Shown piece by piece: positions 1 to 9,211 of a stretch of 64,000 nucleotides of DNA. The stretch is taken from the NCBI RefSeq assembly GCF_030160655.1, contig NZ_BSOT01000007.1, positions 186,001-250,000 of the forward strand, read 5' to 3'. A model generated the notes under the pieces. The model searched no databases and was not told the origin of the DNA. It saw nothing but the letters and a program-made list of their open reading frames with translations. Position 1 is the stretch's first letter. Every line of letters starts with the position of its first letter. The translations under genes and the position numbers were made by a program. Source of the stretch: Agaribacter marinus (GTDB lineage: Bacteria > Pseudomonadota > Gammaproteobacteria > Enterobacterales > Alteromonadaceae).

Positions 1-330
1 CTATTGGGGCGAATATTTGACAACCTAATTTCGAATGCAATTGCTTATGGTCGCAAGAATGAAATCATCAGAATTTACGCGCATGAAGAGGAAGATTTCT
101 TAGTTTTGGATGTTATGAACCAAGGGAATAGTATTCCATTAGATATTAGAACTGAAATATTTGAGCCATTTAAACGTGGTGCTGAAAAACGAAATGACAA
201 AGTCATGGGGGCAGGTTTGGGATTGTCCATTGTGGCAGATTGTGTGAGACTTCTTAACGGAGATATTTCTATTGTAGATAAGGAGTCGGTTGATGTGTGT
301 TTTCAAATTAAGCTGCCAAGGGTCAAATAA
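1..330 (+). CDS. glrK: Sensor histidine kinase, C-terminal end (GlrK/QseE-like, partial)
   Basis: This is the 3' end of a membrane sensor kinase gene that begins before the window. The visible 109 residues are the ATP-binding half of a HATPase_c domain: an N-box (NLISNAIAYG), an F-box region (IFEPFKRG) and a G2 box (GAGLGLSIV). The G1 box reads NQGNS rather than the usual DxGxG. The next two genes encode a lipoprotein and an NtrC-type regulator, the same order as glrK-qseG-glrR of enterobacteria, which is the main reason for the name. It would phosphorylate the regulator encoded at 929-2290. The sensing part cannot be seen, so the signal is unknown. Confidence 0.75.
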   Translation, partial: LLGRIFDNLISNAIAYGRKNEIIRIYAHEEEDFLVLDVMNQGNSIPLDIRTEIFEPFKRGAEKRNDKVMGAGLGLSIVADCVRLLNGDISIVDKESVDVCFQIKLPRVK

Positions 331-927
331 GTGAAAACCTGGATAGCAGTACTGATGTCTGGCCTTATACTGTCGGGGTGTAAATTACTGCCGAAGGATG
401 GTCCGTTACCGCCTGTCGTTGAAGCAGAACCTCAAGCTAGACAGACTTGGTTTTGTACAACAGAAGCGTCATTTGACGCATTGGGTAAGTTTTGTGAATT
501 TAATTATTGGGCGAAAGTTTATATAGAAGCTAATGAGATAAATTGGCCTGAGAGACTCAATAAAATTAATGAATTAGGCGATGCTCCCGTCGATCTTATG
601 TACAAGGTGATGATGAGTCAGGGGCCGGATACTCCATACCAGAATCGACTCAGAGCACAAAACTGGATTACGTCACTGTTAACGGTTGTCGAACCAACAA
701 TGGCGAGTGTTTTGGATGTTGTGATTTTTCAACCCTCGCAACAACTATTAGAACTTGAGTCCGCAATCACAATTTTGAGCCGAGTGAATGTGCGGCAAGA
801 AAAAGTTATGGATGAATTAAATGCGACCTTGGACGCGCGTAAAGAAGACTTAGAAAAGCAGCGTACCCAAGTAGAACAGCTGTTAAAGATTGAAGCAAAT
901 ATGGCAGATCAGAATAGGAGCCAATAG
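331..927 (+). CDS. qseG: QseG-like outer membrane lipoprotein
   Basis: A GTG-start lipoprotein of 198 residues that begins right after the kinase stop codon, with AAGGG about 9 bases upstream. The signal peptide ends in a lipobox (LSGCK, Cys17). The mature part has four further Cys residues in its first half, and residues 145-198 are a charged helix that looks like a coiled coil (LDARKEDLEKQRTQVEQLL). In enterobacteria QseG/YfhG lies between the kinase and regulator genes and modulates the kinase from the envelope; that role is inferred here from position and architecture, since the sequence itself is poorly conserved. Confidence 0.65.
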   Translation: MKTWIAVLMSGLILSGCKLLPKDGPLPPVVEAEPQARQTWFCTTEASFDALGKFCEFNYWAKVYIEANEINWPERLNKINELGDAPVDLMYKVMMSQGPDTPYQNRLRAQNWITSLLTVVEPTMASVLDVVIFQPSQQLLELESAITILSRVNVRQEKVMDELNATLDARKEDLEKQRTQVEQLLKIEANMADQNRSQ

Positions 928-928
928 A

Positions 929-2290
929 TTGAGTAGTACTAATATCAGCCCAACTGAACGCAAACCGAAGTTATTGATTGTTGATGATGACGAAAGTTTA
1001 TTGCGCTTGATGTCAATTAGGCTCAGTTCTGAGGGGTTCAATGTCACGAGTGTCGATAGTGGCACTCAAGCGATACGTTTACTGTTCCATACCCCATTTG
1101 ACGTGGTATTGAGTGATTTACGAATGCCAGGCATGGATGGTTTGTCTTTATTTGATGAAATCTTACATCAACATCCCGACTTGCCTGTGATTATTATGAC
1201 TGCCCATGGCAGTATTAAAGATGCTGTTGCCGCGACGCAACGCGGTGTTTTTAGTTTTCTAACTAAACCAGTAAATCACGACGAATTACGTAAAACACTA
1301 TTTCAGGCTGTTGCGCAAACCGGCTCAAATGAGTTAGGGGATTGGTCTGCCGATATCATTACACGCGCACCTGACATGATTCGCTTGCTTAAGCAGGCTG
1401 AACAAATCGCGCCAAAAAATGTTAGTGTGTTAATCACTGGCGCAAGCGGCACCGGTAAAGAGTTGTTGGCTAAGGCAATTCATAAAGCGTCGGATCGAAA
1501 AGACAAACCTTTTGTGGCAATTAATTGTGGTGCAATGCCCGAAAACCTGCTTGAGTCCGAATTGTTTGGTCATGCAAAAGGGGCTTTTACTGGCGCTGTT
1601 CAAGCGAATATTGGTCTATTTCGTGAGGCCAACGGCGGGACACTATTTTTAGATGAAATTGGCGATATGCCAGTTAGTTTGCAAGTAAAATTGCTACGTG
1701 CGCTGCAAGAGCGCTCTATTCGTCCAGTAGGGAGTGCAACGTCTATTGATGTTGATGTGCGCATTGTCTCTGCAACACATAATAACTTAAAAGAGGCAAT
1801 GGAAGAGCAACGCTTTCGAGAGGACCTATTTTATCGTTTAAATGTGGTCGAGCTAGAACTTCCAAGTTTGAAAGAGCGTTTCGAAGATATTCCTCTATTA
1901 GCGGATCATTTACTTAAGCTAAGCGCGAAAAAACACGGTATCAACGTGCGGAAATTTGCAAACGATGCTATGAACTTACTTACCAAAGCGAAATGGCCGG
2001 GGAACGTCAGACAACTCGTAAATGTTGTTGAACGATGTGTTGCGTTAACTACGTCCAAAATTATTCCTGCGAGTTTAGTTGAGCAAGCATTGTCTCAGGA
2101 AACCCAATATTGGCCGACATTGACAGAGGCACGTGATTCTTTTGAATATAAATATTTGTGCCGATTATTGCAGTTAACGGATGGAAACGTGACGAAAGCT
2201 TCTGAGTTGGCTGGTCGAAATCGCACAGACATGCATAAGTTAATGAAAAAACACGGGTTAGACGCCGCAGAATTTAGAATTGCAAATTAG
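929..2290 (+). CDS. glrR: Sigma-54-dependent response regulator (GlrR/QseF-like)
   Basis: NtrC-family activator of 453 residues. In order: receiver domain with acidic pocket D19-D21 and phospho-acceptor D63 (LSDLRMPGMDG), AAA+ domain with Walker A GASGTGKE, the sigma-54 contact loop GAFTGA and Walker B GGTLFLDEIGD, and a short Fis-type helix-turn-helix at the end (NRTDMHKLMKKHG). The best start is TTG at 929: AGGAG at 916-920 is 8 bases upstream and the protein then begins MSSTNISPTE. The open frame runs back to 890, inside qseG, but that start has no ribosome site. The stop of qseG and this start are adjacent, so the three genes form an operon. Confidence 0.85.
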   Translation: MSSTNISPTERKPKLLIVDDDESLLRLMSIRLSSEGFNVTSVDSGTQAIRLLFHTPFDVVLSDLRMPGMDGLSLFDEILHQHPDLPVIIMTAHGSIKDAVAATQRGVFSFLTKPVNHDELRKTLFQAVAQTGSNELGDWSADIITRAPDMIRLLKQAEQIAPKNVSVLITGASGTGKELLAKAIHKASDRKDKPFVAINCGAMPENLLESELFGHAKGAFTGAVQANIGLFREANGGTLFLDEIGDMPVSLQVKLLRALQERSIRPVGSATSIDVDVRIVSATHNNLKEAMEEQRFREDLFYRLNVVELELPSLKERFEDIPLLADHLLKLSAKKHGINVRKFANDAMNLLTKAKWPGNVRQLVNVVERCVALTTSKIIPASLVEQALSQETQYWPTLTEARDSFEYKYLCRLLQLTDGNVTKASELAGRNRTDMHKLMKKHGLDAAEFRIAN

Positions 2291-2329
2291 CGCAATCAGT
2301 ATTTGTTTGTTACATAGCGTTTTGGCGAG

Positions 2330-2899
2330 TCATTTCGCCATCGCTTTCACCAAATCCAAGAATTGGTTAACATGTTGCCGGTTATGTTCTCTGAGCATCT
2401 CCGATCGGCATAGACTTGTATAACCTTGCATGAGGGCCAAGAAATTTCGGGCTAAGACTTGCGCTTGGGCGTCATCAAAAGCAGGCTCGGCCAATAAATT
2501 TAGGTAGAAAGCTTTTTCAACAGCTAGTAAAGTTTTATCAATTAGTGCTAATGAAATTGATGGTATACTCTCAGATTCATTCAAGCTTAAGGTCAGTAAA
2601 CATCCTGAGTCAGAGAAATGCGTAAATAAGTATCCAAAAAAAGCCTGAATGTTGTCAATCCCCAACGGCTTTTCCCTTAACAATGGTCCACTTTGTGCTC
2701 TTTCGTTCGCGATAAAATCTTCCAGCACGACCATAAACAAAGATTCTTTATTGCCAAATTCATTGTATAAACTTTTTTTGTTAAGCCCCGTCGCTGAGGT
2801 CAAATCACTGAGCGACGTTGACTGATAACCTCTTGCGATAAATATGGCAAAGGCTTGCTGGATAACCGTTTGGCGCTCATATGCTTTGGTTCTGGCCAA
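2330..2899 (-). CDS. TetR family transcriptional regulator
   Basis: A 189-residue TetR-type repressor. Residues 8-55 form the N-terminal helix-turn-helix (AFAIFIARGYQSTSLSDLTSATGLNKKSLYNEFGNKE split across helices 1-4), followed by an all-helical ligand domain. The start is TTG at 2899 with AGG seven bases upstream. It is divergent from a glutathione S-transferase-like gene, and the region between them carries two near-identical operator-like sites at 2942 and 2999, so it probably represses itself and that neighbour. The ligand is unknown; an electrophile or xenobiotic would fit the target gene. Confidence 0.85.
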   Translation of the reverse strand: MARTKAYERQTVIQQAFAIFIARGYQSTSLSDLTSATGLNKKSLYNEFGNKESLFMVVLEDFIANERAQSGPLLREKPLGIDNIQAFFGYLFTHFSDSGCLLTLSLNESESIPSISLALIDKTLLAVEKAFYLNLLAEPAFDDAQAQVLARNFLALMQGYTSLCRSEMLREHNRQHVNQFLDLVKAMAK

Positions 2900-2941
2900 A
2901 TGAATACCTATAAATTCGTTAATACAATAAAAATATATTAC

Positions 2942-3011
2942 ACCAATCGGTTACTTTTTTCTTGCGTTTTAACTATAAGGTCGTTATTTTAATTTTATAC
3001 CGATTGGTTAC
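2942..3011. promoter_or_regulatory. Paired TetR-type operators between the TetR and GST genes
   Basis: Two copies of a near-palindrome: ACCAATCGGTTAC at 2942-2954 and ACCGATTGGTTAC at 2999-3011, 57 bases apart. Each has ACC/GGT arms around a 4-base centre. They flank the promoters of the divergent TetR and GST-like genes, which is the usual place for TetR operators. Binding is inferred. Confidence 0.6.
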
Positions 3012-3077
3012 TTATTGTTTTTACCACGCGATTGCCACCAATATGCTTAAACATCAATGAAATTAAAGGAATCTATC

Positions 3078-3680
3078 ATGACACTTTATCACCTCTTTCA
3101 ATATGACCGTTCATTAAAGGTTCGCTGGCTTGCGAATGAGCTAAATATTTCCCTAAAGGTCGTGCGGCTCAATGCTAAAGAAGGAGAGTATAGACGTGCG
3201 CCATTTACAGATATTAACCCATATAGCTTAATTCCTACGCTCGTTACAGAAGACAAGCAATGCTTGTTTGAAGCTGCTGCTATTTGTCTATATTTGTGCC
3301 GACAAGAGGGCAAGGATCTTGTCGACGAAGACAATCCAATGTTTATGCAATGGCTATTTTATTTTGCGAGTAGTTTGGACCAATTGAGCGGTGGCATTAT
3401 AGGTTTAAAATTGTTTGGAGAGTGCGAAAAAGTGCGGGCTAGATTAGAACCAAGAATACCCGGCAAACTAATCGCAATGGAGCTGCATTTAGAGGGGCAA
3501 GATTATTGGTACAATGGCCAATTTAGTTTGTTGGATATATTTGCATGGCATAATCTCGCGTATTTACGCAATGACGGTCAACTAGCAGACTATCCTAATC
3601 TAAATCACTATATTGATAACTTAGCCTTACGGCCTAGTTTGGCAGCGTTGTCGGTCGACAAGTTAATCAATCCTAGTTAA
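3078..3680 (+). CDS. Glutathione S-transferase-like protein
   Basis: A 200-residue soluble protein with GST architecture: an N-terminal thioredoxin-like half (MTLYHLFQYDRSLKVRW, then a cis-Pro turn at SLIPTLV and the glutathione gamma-glutamyl contact region FEAAAICLYLC) and a C-terminal helical half ending in RPSLAAL. ATG at 3078 is preferred over 3057 because AAAGGA at 3065-3070 is seven bases upstream. The neighbouring TetR gene and its operators suggest an inducible detoxification enzyme. The substrate cannot be read from the sequence. Confidence 0.75.
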   Translation: MTLYHLFQYDRSLKVRWLANELNISLKVVRLNAKEGEYRRAPFTDINPYSLIPTLVTEDKQCLFEAAAICLYLCRQEGKDLVDEDNPMFMQWLFYFASSLDQLSGGIIGLKLFGECEKVRARLEPRIPGKLIAMELHLEGQDYWYNGQFSLLDIFAWHNLAYLRNDGQLADYPNLNHYIDNLALRPSLAALSVDKLINPS

Positions 3681-3688
3681 TCATATGC

Positions 3689-3724
3689 GTTGGGTATCGC
3701 TATTTTGTTACAGTCATACCCAAC
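3689..3724. terminator. Hairpin between convergent GST and bioA genes
   Basis: GTTGGGTAT at 3689-3697 pairs perfectly with ATACCCAAC at 3716-3724 across an 18-base loop, between two converging genes. There is no strong T-tract on either side, so it may be a weak or bidirectional terminator. Confidence 0.45.
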
Positions 3725-3758
3725 CGCTAAACTTGAAAGTAACACCAAGCGATGAAGC

Positions 3759-5030
3759 CTAACAGCTGTCGACGCCATGTTTTATTGCATTACATAAAAC
3801 ATCTAAGTCAGCTGCTGAAGAAATGTAGGGTGGCATGATATAGATGTTTTTAGAAAATGGCCGTATCCACGCCCCGTGTTTAATAAACACTTTTTGTATT
3901 TCAGCCACATTAACTTGCGTTTTCATTTCGACAACGCCAATTGAGCCCAACACTCTTACATCGGCCACTTTATCGTGCTCAGCTAAAGGGGTTAAGGCTT
4001 CATTTAGATGTGTTTCGATAGTGTTTACTTGCGTTTGCCACGGGCTTTCCAGCAGTAAATCGATACTTGCACTGGCGACAGCACAGGCTAGGGGGTTACC
4101 CATAAACGTCGGGCCATGCATAAATACACCTGGCTCACCTTCACACACGCCTAACGCGACTTGTTCTGTGCACAATGTGGCAGCGAGCGTCATGTAGCCG
4201 CCAGTCAGCGCTTTTCCTAAGCACATTATATCGGGTGTAATTTGTGCATGGTCGCAAGCGAATAACTTACCGGTGCGGCCAAATCCGGTTGCAATTTCGT
4301 CACAGATAAGTAGCACATCAAATTCATCACAAAGTTGACGACACGCTTTCAAATATTCTGGATGATATATGCGCATACCACCTGCACCTTGCACGATAGG
4401 CTCTAAAATAAGTGCAGCGATTTCGTGTGCGTGTTGCTCAAATATATCGCGCATGGGCGCAATATCGTCAGGACTCCAAGACTTACCAAATTTTGTTTGA
4501 GGTGCTGGCGCAAAAAAGTGTTCTATCAATGACTTTTTAAACAAGCTATGCATGCCGTTGACAGGATCACACACTGACATAGCCGCAAAGGTATCGCCGT
4601 GATATCCGTTTCTAGGTGTCACTAGTTTCGATTTTTCTGGACGTCCTTGGCATGCCCAATACTGAATCGCCATCTTTATCGCCACTTCTACCGAGACAGA
4701 ACCTGAATCCGCTAAAAATACCCGATGTAAACCGTTTGGAACAATATTCAATAGTTGTTTACACAGATTTACTGCAGGACTATGCGTTAGGCCACCAAAC
4801 ATAACATGAGAAAATTTATCTATTTGTCGATGGGCTGCGTCGTTCAAAGTAGGGTGATTGTAACCGTGAATCGTTGACCACCAAGAGGCCATGCCGTCGA
4901 CGATGGTTTCGCCACTTGCCAGTGTGAGTTTTGTTCCACTTGCACCTATGACGTCGTAACACGGCAATGGATTTGTTGCTGACGTGTATGGATGCCAGAT
5001 GTGTTGCTTATCAAATTCAATATTGTTCAA
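3759..5030 (-). CDS. bioA: Adenosylmethionine-8-amino-7-oxononanoate aminotransferase
   Basis: BioA transfers the amino group of S-adenosylmethionine to KAPA to give DAPA in biotin synthesis; it is a class III PLP enzyme. Visible marks are the start-proximal HIWHPYTS, the substrate-loop [13 protein letters not shown], the PLP-site Asp in [15 protein letters not shown] and the Schiff-base Lys in CLGKALTGG. The frame is open back to 5090, but TTG at 5030 has AAAGG eight bases upstream and gives 423 residues with an N-terminus ([17 protein letters not shown]) that matches the family length of about 430. The gene is divergent from bioB. Confidence 0.93.
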   Translation of the reverse strand: MNNIEFDKQHIWHPYTSATNPLPCYDVIGASGTKLTLASGETIVDGMASWWSTIHGYNHPTLNDAAHRQIDKFSHVMFGGLTHSPAVNLCKQLLNIVPNGLHRVFLADSGSVSVEVAIKMAIQYWACQGRPEKSKLVTPRNGYHGDTFAAMSVCDPVNGMHSLFKKSLIEHFFAPAPQTKFGKSWSPDDIAPMRDIFEQHAHEIAALILEPIVQGAGGMRIYHPEYLKACRQLCDEFDVLLICDEIATGFGRTGKLFACDHAQITPDIMCLGKALTGGYMTLAATLCTEQVALGVCEGEPGVFMHGPTFMGNPLACAVASASIDLLLESPWQTQVNTIETHLNEALTPLAEHDKVADVRVLGSIGVVEMKTQVNVAEIQKVFIKHGAWIRPFSKNIYIMPPYISSAADLDVLCNAIKHGVDSC

Positions 5031-5058
5031 AAAATAGCCTTTAGTTTCGTTTGGTAAA

Positions 5059-5096
5059 TTTGTAACATTGACAACTTGAAAGGTGAGCATAGACTA
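5059..5096. promoter_or_regulatory. Divergent bioA/bioB promoter region with imperfect palindrome
   Basis: Between the preferred bioA start (5030) and bioB (5130) lies a TTGACA box at 5068-5073 with a TAGACT-like -10 at 5090-5095 (16-base spacer), reading towards bioB. It is overlapped by an imperfect palindrome, TTGTAACATTGACAA, at 5059-5073. In enterobacteria BirA controls this divergent promoter, but I do not find a convincing BirA operator with its long spacer, so the regulator is open. Confidence 0.35.
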
Positions 5097-5129
5097 TGCG
5101 TATTAAAACTTAGAGTAAACTATTTTTTT

Positions 5130-6224
5130 ATGAATGCTGCCGTACCTCAAATGCCTAAGAATGACTGGACGCTAGACGAAATAAATGCGTTATTTGCAAT
5201 GCCTTTTAATGATTTAATGTTTAAAGCACAAACGGTGCATCGACAGCACTTTGATCCCAACCATGTGCAAGTGAGCACTTTGTTGTCGATAAAAACAGGC
5301 GCATGTCCTGAAGATTGTAAATATTGTCCGCAAAGTGCGCGTTACGATACCGGACTAGAGAAAGAACGTTTACTCGAAATAGAAAAAGTTATCCAACGCG
5401 CAAAAGAGGCGAAAGCCGCAGGCTCGACACGTTTTTGTATGGGCGCTGCTTGGCGAAACCCTCGCGACAGAGACATGCCTTACATAACCAACATGGTCGA
5501 GGAAGTTAAAAAGCTTGGTCTTGAGACATGTATGACGTTGGGGATGTTAACCCGTGATCAAGCGTTGTTACTTAAACAGGCTGGCTTAGATTATTACAAT
5601 CATAACCTTGATACTTCCCCTGAGTTTTATGGCGATATAATTACGACACGCACCTATCAGGATAGGTTGGATACATTAGACAACGTAAGGGCAGCAGGCA
5701 TGAATGTATGTTCTGGCGGTATTGTGGGAATGGGGGAGTCTGCGGATGATCGGTCTGGTTTATTGATGCAGCTTGCTAATTTGCCCAAGCAACCTGAAAG
5801 TGTCCCTATTAACATGTTGGTTAAAGTGGAAGGTACGCCGTTAGACAAGGTTGACGATTTAGAGCCGTTTGAATTTGTAAGAACCATCGCAGTTGCCCGA
5901 ATCTTAATGCCAAAAAGCTATGTGAGGCTCAGTGCTGGTAGAGAATCAATGAATGAGCAAATGCAAGCTATGTGTTTTATGGCCGGCGCGAATTCAATTT
6001 TTTATGGATGTAAACTACTCACAACATCTAATCCTGAAACGCATGAAGATGTTCAACTATTTAAAAAGTTAGGCATAAATGCAGAAAAAACCAGAAGTTA
6101 CTCTGATGAGGCATATGAACAAGTGTTGCAAGAAGAAATTGAATCTCAAAAAACAGAACACTTGTTTGTTGATGCGACGAAAACATCAATGAAGGGAAAA
6201 ACGTTAGCAACAAACGAGTCTTGA
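5130..6224 (+). CDS. bioB: Biotin synthase
   Basis: Radical SAM enzyme of 364 residues that inserts sulfur into dethiobiotin. The CxxxCxxC cluster is C59, C63 and C66 (CPEDCKYC). Later conserved segments include the [11 protein letters not shown] strand, GGIVGMGE and the YVRLSAGRE region that holds the [2Fe-2S] ligand Arg. ATG at 5130 is preferred to the upstream in-frame start at 5076, which would read through the promoter and overlap bioA. It is the first gene of bioBFCD; its stop overlaps the TTG start of bioF by four bases (TTGA), which points to translational coupling. Confidence 0.95.
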   Translation: MNAAVPQMPKNDWTLDEINALFAMPFNDLMFKAQTVHRQHFDPNHVQVSTLLSIKTGACPEDCKYCPQSARYDTGLEKERLLEIEKVIQRAKEAKAAGSTRFCMGAAWRNPRDRDMPYITNMVEEVKKLGLETCMTLGMLTRDQALLLKQAGLDYYNHNLDTSPEFYGDIITTRTYQDRLDTLDNVRAAGMNVCSGGIVGMGESADDRSGLLMQLANLPKQPESVPINMLVKVEGTPLDKVDDLEPFEFVRTIAVARILMPKSYVRLSAGRESMNEQMQAMCFMAGANSIFYGCKLLTTSNPETHEDVQLFKKLGINAEKTRSYSDEAYEQVLQEEIESQKTEHLFVDATKTSMKGKTLATNES

Positions 6225-7450
6225 CCAGTATTGTGCCTTTTGACTTTATTAAATCAGCAAACGCTCGCCGAAAAACCAATGGGCTTTTTCGGCAACGAAC
6301 GGCCATTGTAGAATCGAGCAATTGCGTCATTAAAATTGGCGATAGCTACTTTATCAATTTTTCTAGCAATGATTACCTTGGCTTGAGCCAGCACCAAGAT
6401 GTGCTACAAGCATATGTCGAAGGTTTATCGCTATATGGCGCAAGTAGTTCTTCTTCTCCCGTCGTCTGTGGTTACAGTCATGCGCATAAAGCATTAGAAG
6501 TACGTTTATCTGAATTGGTGAATCAGCCAAGTGTTGTATTGTTTAGTTCCGGCTTTGCTGCCAACCAAGCCATATGTCAGGCTTTATGCATCCCCGAACC
6601 AAGTGCCGACACCGATGTTGGCATAGTCGCGGATAAGTTGATGCACGCCTCATTTGTCGAATCTGCGTCAACAATGACAAGGTGTTTTAAACGTTTTGGA
6701 CATAACGACATGTTTCATGCAGATAAACAGTTGTCTGCTTTACACAATGAAAACAAGCTACTTGTGAGTGAAGGTGTGTTTAGTATGGATGGCGATACAG
6801 CCCCGGTAAAAGAACTACTTAAGTTAAAACAAAAACATGACGCTTATTTGATGCTAGATGAAGCGCACAGTTTTGGTGTTGTTGGTGAGCAAGGTTTGGG
6901 GTTTTCAGGTTCATTTGCTTATGCACTGGAAGGGATTGAAGATAAAGGTGAACAACAAATCGATATCACCATGGGGACCTTCGGAAAAGCCATAGGCACT
7001 CAGGGGGCATTTGTTGCTGGCAGCGAGGCGTTGATTGATTACTTAGTAAATTTTGGCCGGCATTATATATACAGCACCGCGCCAGCACCAGCTATAGCCC
7101 GAGCTACATCTACCGCGTTGGATATCATGCTCAAAGGGCATGAACGGCGCCGACTACATGAAAATATAGAGCAATTCCGAGCACTTGCTGTGACCAAGGG
7201 TATTGTTCTAATGCCATCGGTAAGTGCAATTCAGCCGATTGTTGTGGGTTGTGCCGACAAGGTAATGCGAGCCAAAGAAAAGTTAATGTCGCTTGGGATC
7301 TTAGTGTCTGCCATTCGTTCGCCTACTGTCCCGAAAGGAACGGACAGACTACGTATTACGCTCAGTGCGCTACATTCAGATAAAGACATCGACGCGTTAA
7401 TTGATGTACTCGTGATAGTGCGTGATAGTTTAGGTGGTTTTGATGCTTAG
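6221..7450 (+). CDS. bioF: 8-amino-7-oxononanoate synthase
   Basis: BioF condenses pimeloyl-ACP and alanine to KAPA. It is a 409-residue alpha-oxoamine synthase with [13 protein letters not shown] near the N-terminus, the PLP stacking region, [11 protein letters not shown], the PLP Asp in [10 protein letters not shown] and the Schiff-base Lys256 ([10 protein letters not shown]). The start is TTG at 6221 inside the stop of bioB. The end overlaps the start of bioC. The residues 230-248 insertion ([12 protein letters not shown] region) makes it slightly longer than the enterobacterial protein. Confidence 0.95.
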   Translation: MTSIVPFDFIKSANARRKTNGLFRQRTAIVESSNCVIKIGDSYFINFSSNDYLGLSQHQDVLQAYVEGLSLYGASSSSSPVVCGYSHAHKALEVRLSELVNQPSVVLFSSGFAANQAICQALCIPEPSADTDVGIVADKLMHASFVESASTMTRCFKRFGHNDMFHADKQLSALHNENKLLVSEGVFSMDGDTAPVKELLKLKQKHDAYLMLDEAHSFGVVGEQGLGFSGSFAYALEGIEDKGEQQIDITMGTFGKAIGTQGAFVAGSEALIDYLVNFGRHYIYSTAPAPAIARATSTALDIMLKGHERRRLHENIEQFRALAVTKGIVLMPSVSAIQPIVVGCADKVMRAKEKLMSLGILVSAIRSPTVPKGTDRLRITLSALHSDKDIDALIDVLVIVRDSLGGFDA

Positions 7451-8441
7451 TCGACCTTCTACCAACGACGCAATGCAAGTTAAACGCAAACAGCGTATAC
7501 GTCATGATGACCATTTTAGTACACGCAAAAGTGTAGAAAAATGCTTTGATAAAGCAGCGTTAAATTACGACGCGAACGCTGACGTGCAAAAAAAAGCTGT
7601 GAGTTTATTACACCAACAAGTTATGTTATCTGAGGTGCAAGGAACAAACGCCACGCGAGTGCAAAGCGCACAAATATCCTTGGATATCGGCTGCGGCACC
7701 GGCGCAATTTATCGGCAATTGCAGTCAGATATTGCATACAAAAGTGGTGCTCAGAATGCGCAATGGTTACACCTTGATATTAGCCACGCTATGCTGGCAA
7801 AAGCACGAAATTTAAACGATGCCACTTGGTCTTCGCCTCATTTAGCAAATAGACCTGTTTCACATTTTACGCAGGGCGATGCATATCATCTTCCTGTGCA
7901 GTCGAACGTTATTCAACATGTGTATTCTTCAATGGCTTTGCAGTGGTGTAATAACACCGCGTTAGTCTTAGCGGAAATTAGTCGTATTTTATCTACCGGT
8001 GGCGCTGCGCATCTAGCAATCATGATTGCACCTTCATTTTCACATATCTCAGAATGTTGGCAACGGGCAGGGTATGCCCCCAGAGTGAATACCTTCTTGA
8101 ATGCCGAGGATTGGATAACATCACTACCAGCTTCACTGGAGCTTGTATCATCTAATGAACAATGTATTACTAGTCAGCATAAAAATTTACGTGAACTTTT
8201 AGTATCGATAAAGTCAGTGGGTGCAAACGCGACAACAACTCGTTCTTCAATTCCTTCAACAACAACTACTGCAGCTACAGCTTCTATTGCAGCAACAACT
8301 GTTGATAAGGTTGACAATGCCTCTCAAATTAAGTGTTTAACGAGAGGGGAGTTGCATGACGTCGAGAAAGAATGCAGTGCAAGTAATGAGGGCTTTATGT
8401 TGGATTACCACTTACTGTTTTTACATTTGAGAAAAAGATAA
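7443..8441 (+). CDS. bioC: Malonyl-[ACP] O-methyltransferase BioC
   Basis: SAM-dependent methyltransferase of 332 residues that caps malonyl-ACP so that it can enter fatty acid synthesis as a pimelate precursor. Motif I is LDIGCGTG at residues 80-87; the post-motif GDAYHLPV and the MALQWCNN segment are typical of BioC. ATG at 7443 is chosen; an in-frame GTG-region start at 7434 also exists and overlaps bioF more. Residues about 262-290 are a Thr/Ser/Ala-rich low-complexity insertion (SIPSTTTTAATASIAATT) absent from the usual 250-residue proteins. It probably forms a disordered linker before the last helices. Confidence 0.88.
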   Translation: MLSRPSTNDAMQVKRKQRIRHDDHFSTRKSVEKCFDKAALNYDANADVQKKAVSLLHQQVMLSEVQGTNATRVQSAQISLDIGCGTGAIYRQLQSDIAYKSGAQNAQWLHLDISHAMLAKARNLNDATWSSPHLANRPVSHFTQGDAYHLPVQSNVIQHVYSSMALQWCNNTALVLAEISRILSTGGAAHLAIMIAPSFSHISECWQRAGYAPRVNTFLNAEDWITSLPASLELVSSNEQCITSQHKNLRELLVSIKSVGANATTTRSSIPSTTTTAATASIAATTVDKVDNASQIKCLTRGELHDVEKECSASNEGFMLDYHLLFLHLRKR

Positions 8442-8509
8442 ATAACACCGATTGATGATGTCCTCTGCATGAGATTCAGGATCGCCAACTATTTGAGAAA
8501 GGACGTATC

Positions 8510-9211
8510 ATGCGCTCAATTTTTATTACCGGCACTGACACTGACGTAGGTAAGACCTTTGTTAGTAAGTTGATGTTGGATGCTCTGAAAAAAGACTATC
8601 CGCGTACCTTAGGCTTCAAACCCATTGCGGCAGGTTGTGAACACTCAACGAATGGCTTACGAAATGAAGATGCGTTAACTTTGCAAGCAGCGAGCACGAT
8701 CGATACAGATTACAATGTTATTAACCCAATTGCGTTTGAACCGCCAATTGCGCCGCATATTGCTGCAGCAACGCAACAAGTTGATTTATCGGTGTCAGTA
8801 TTGTCTAGACACTACAAGAATGCTTGTTCACTTGCTCCCGACATACTCTTAACCGAGGGGGCAGGTGGTTGGCGCTTACCATTAAGTGCAAACAAACACG
8901 CCGAAAAACGTGAGTTTTTATCTGACTTTGTGGCGCATCATAAAATGCAGGTTGTCTTAGTCGTGGGCATGCGCTTGGGTTGTCTAAACCATGCAGTGTT
9001 AACATATGAAGCCATCAAAAAGGATGGCTTAACGTGCGTTGGCTGGATTGCGAACCGTTGTGTAGCAAGCATGCTTAACTATGAGGACAACAAACAAACG
9101 TTAACTAAATTGTTAGATGCGCCACTATTGGCGGAAGTGCCGTATGCGAGTAATAAAAATGCTAGCTGCGTTTCATTTAACAAAACTGAATATTGGTCAC
9201 AAGTATTCTGA
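8510..9211 (+). CDS. bioD: Dethiobiotin synthetase
   Basis: ATP-dependent carboxylase of 233 residues that closes the ureido ring of DAPA to give dethiobiotin. Walker A is GTDTDVGKT at residues 8-16; LGFKPIAAG follows, and TEGAGGWRLPL is the substrate and Mg-binding segment. It is the last gene of the bioBFCD operon, 68 bases after bioC. Its final 15 bases overlap the 3' end of the convergent pepE gene. No bioH or other pimeloyl-ACP esterase gene lies next to it, so that step must be encoded elsewhere. Confidence 0.94.
   Translation: MRSIFITGTDTDVGKTFVSKLMLDALKKDYPRTLGFKPIAAGCEHSTNGLRNEDALTLQAASTIDTDYNVINPIAFEPPIAPHIAAATQQVDLSVSVLSRHYKNACSLAPDILLTEGAGGWRLPLSANKHAEKREFLSDFVAHHKMQVVLVVGMRLGCLNHAVLTYEAIKKDGLTCVGWIANRCVASMLNYEDNKQTLTKLLDAPLLAEVPYASNKNASCVSFNKTEYWSQVF

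Noticed and set aside
3844-4197. 117-codon plus-strand frame opposite bioA
   Set aside because: It is the antisense shadow of a strongly conserved gene.
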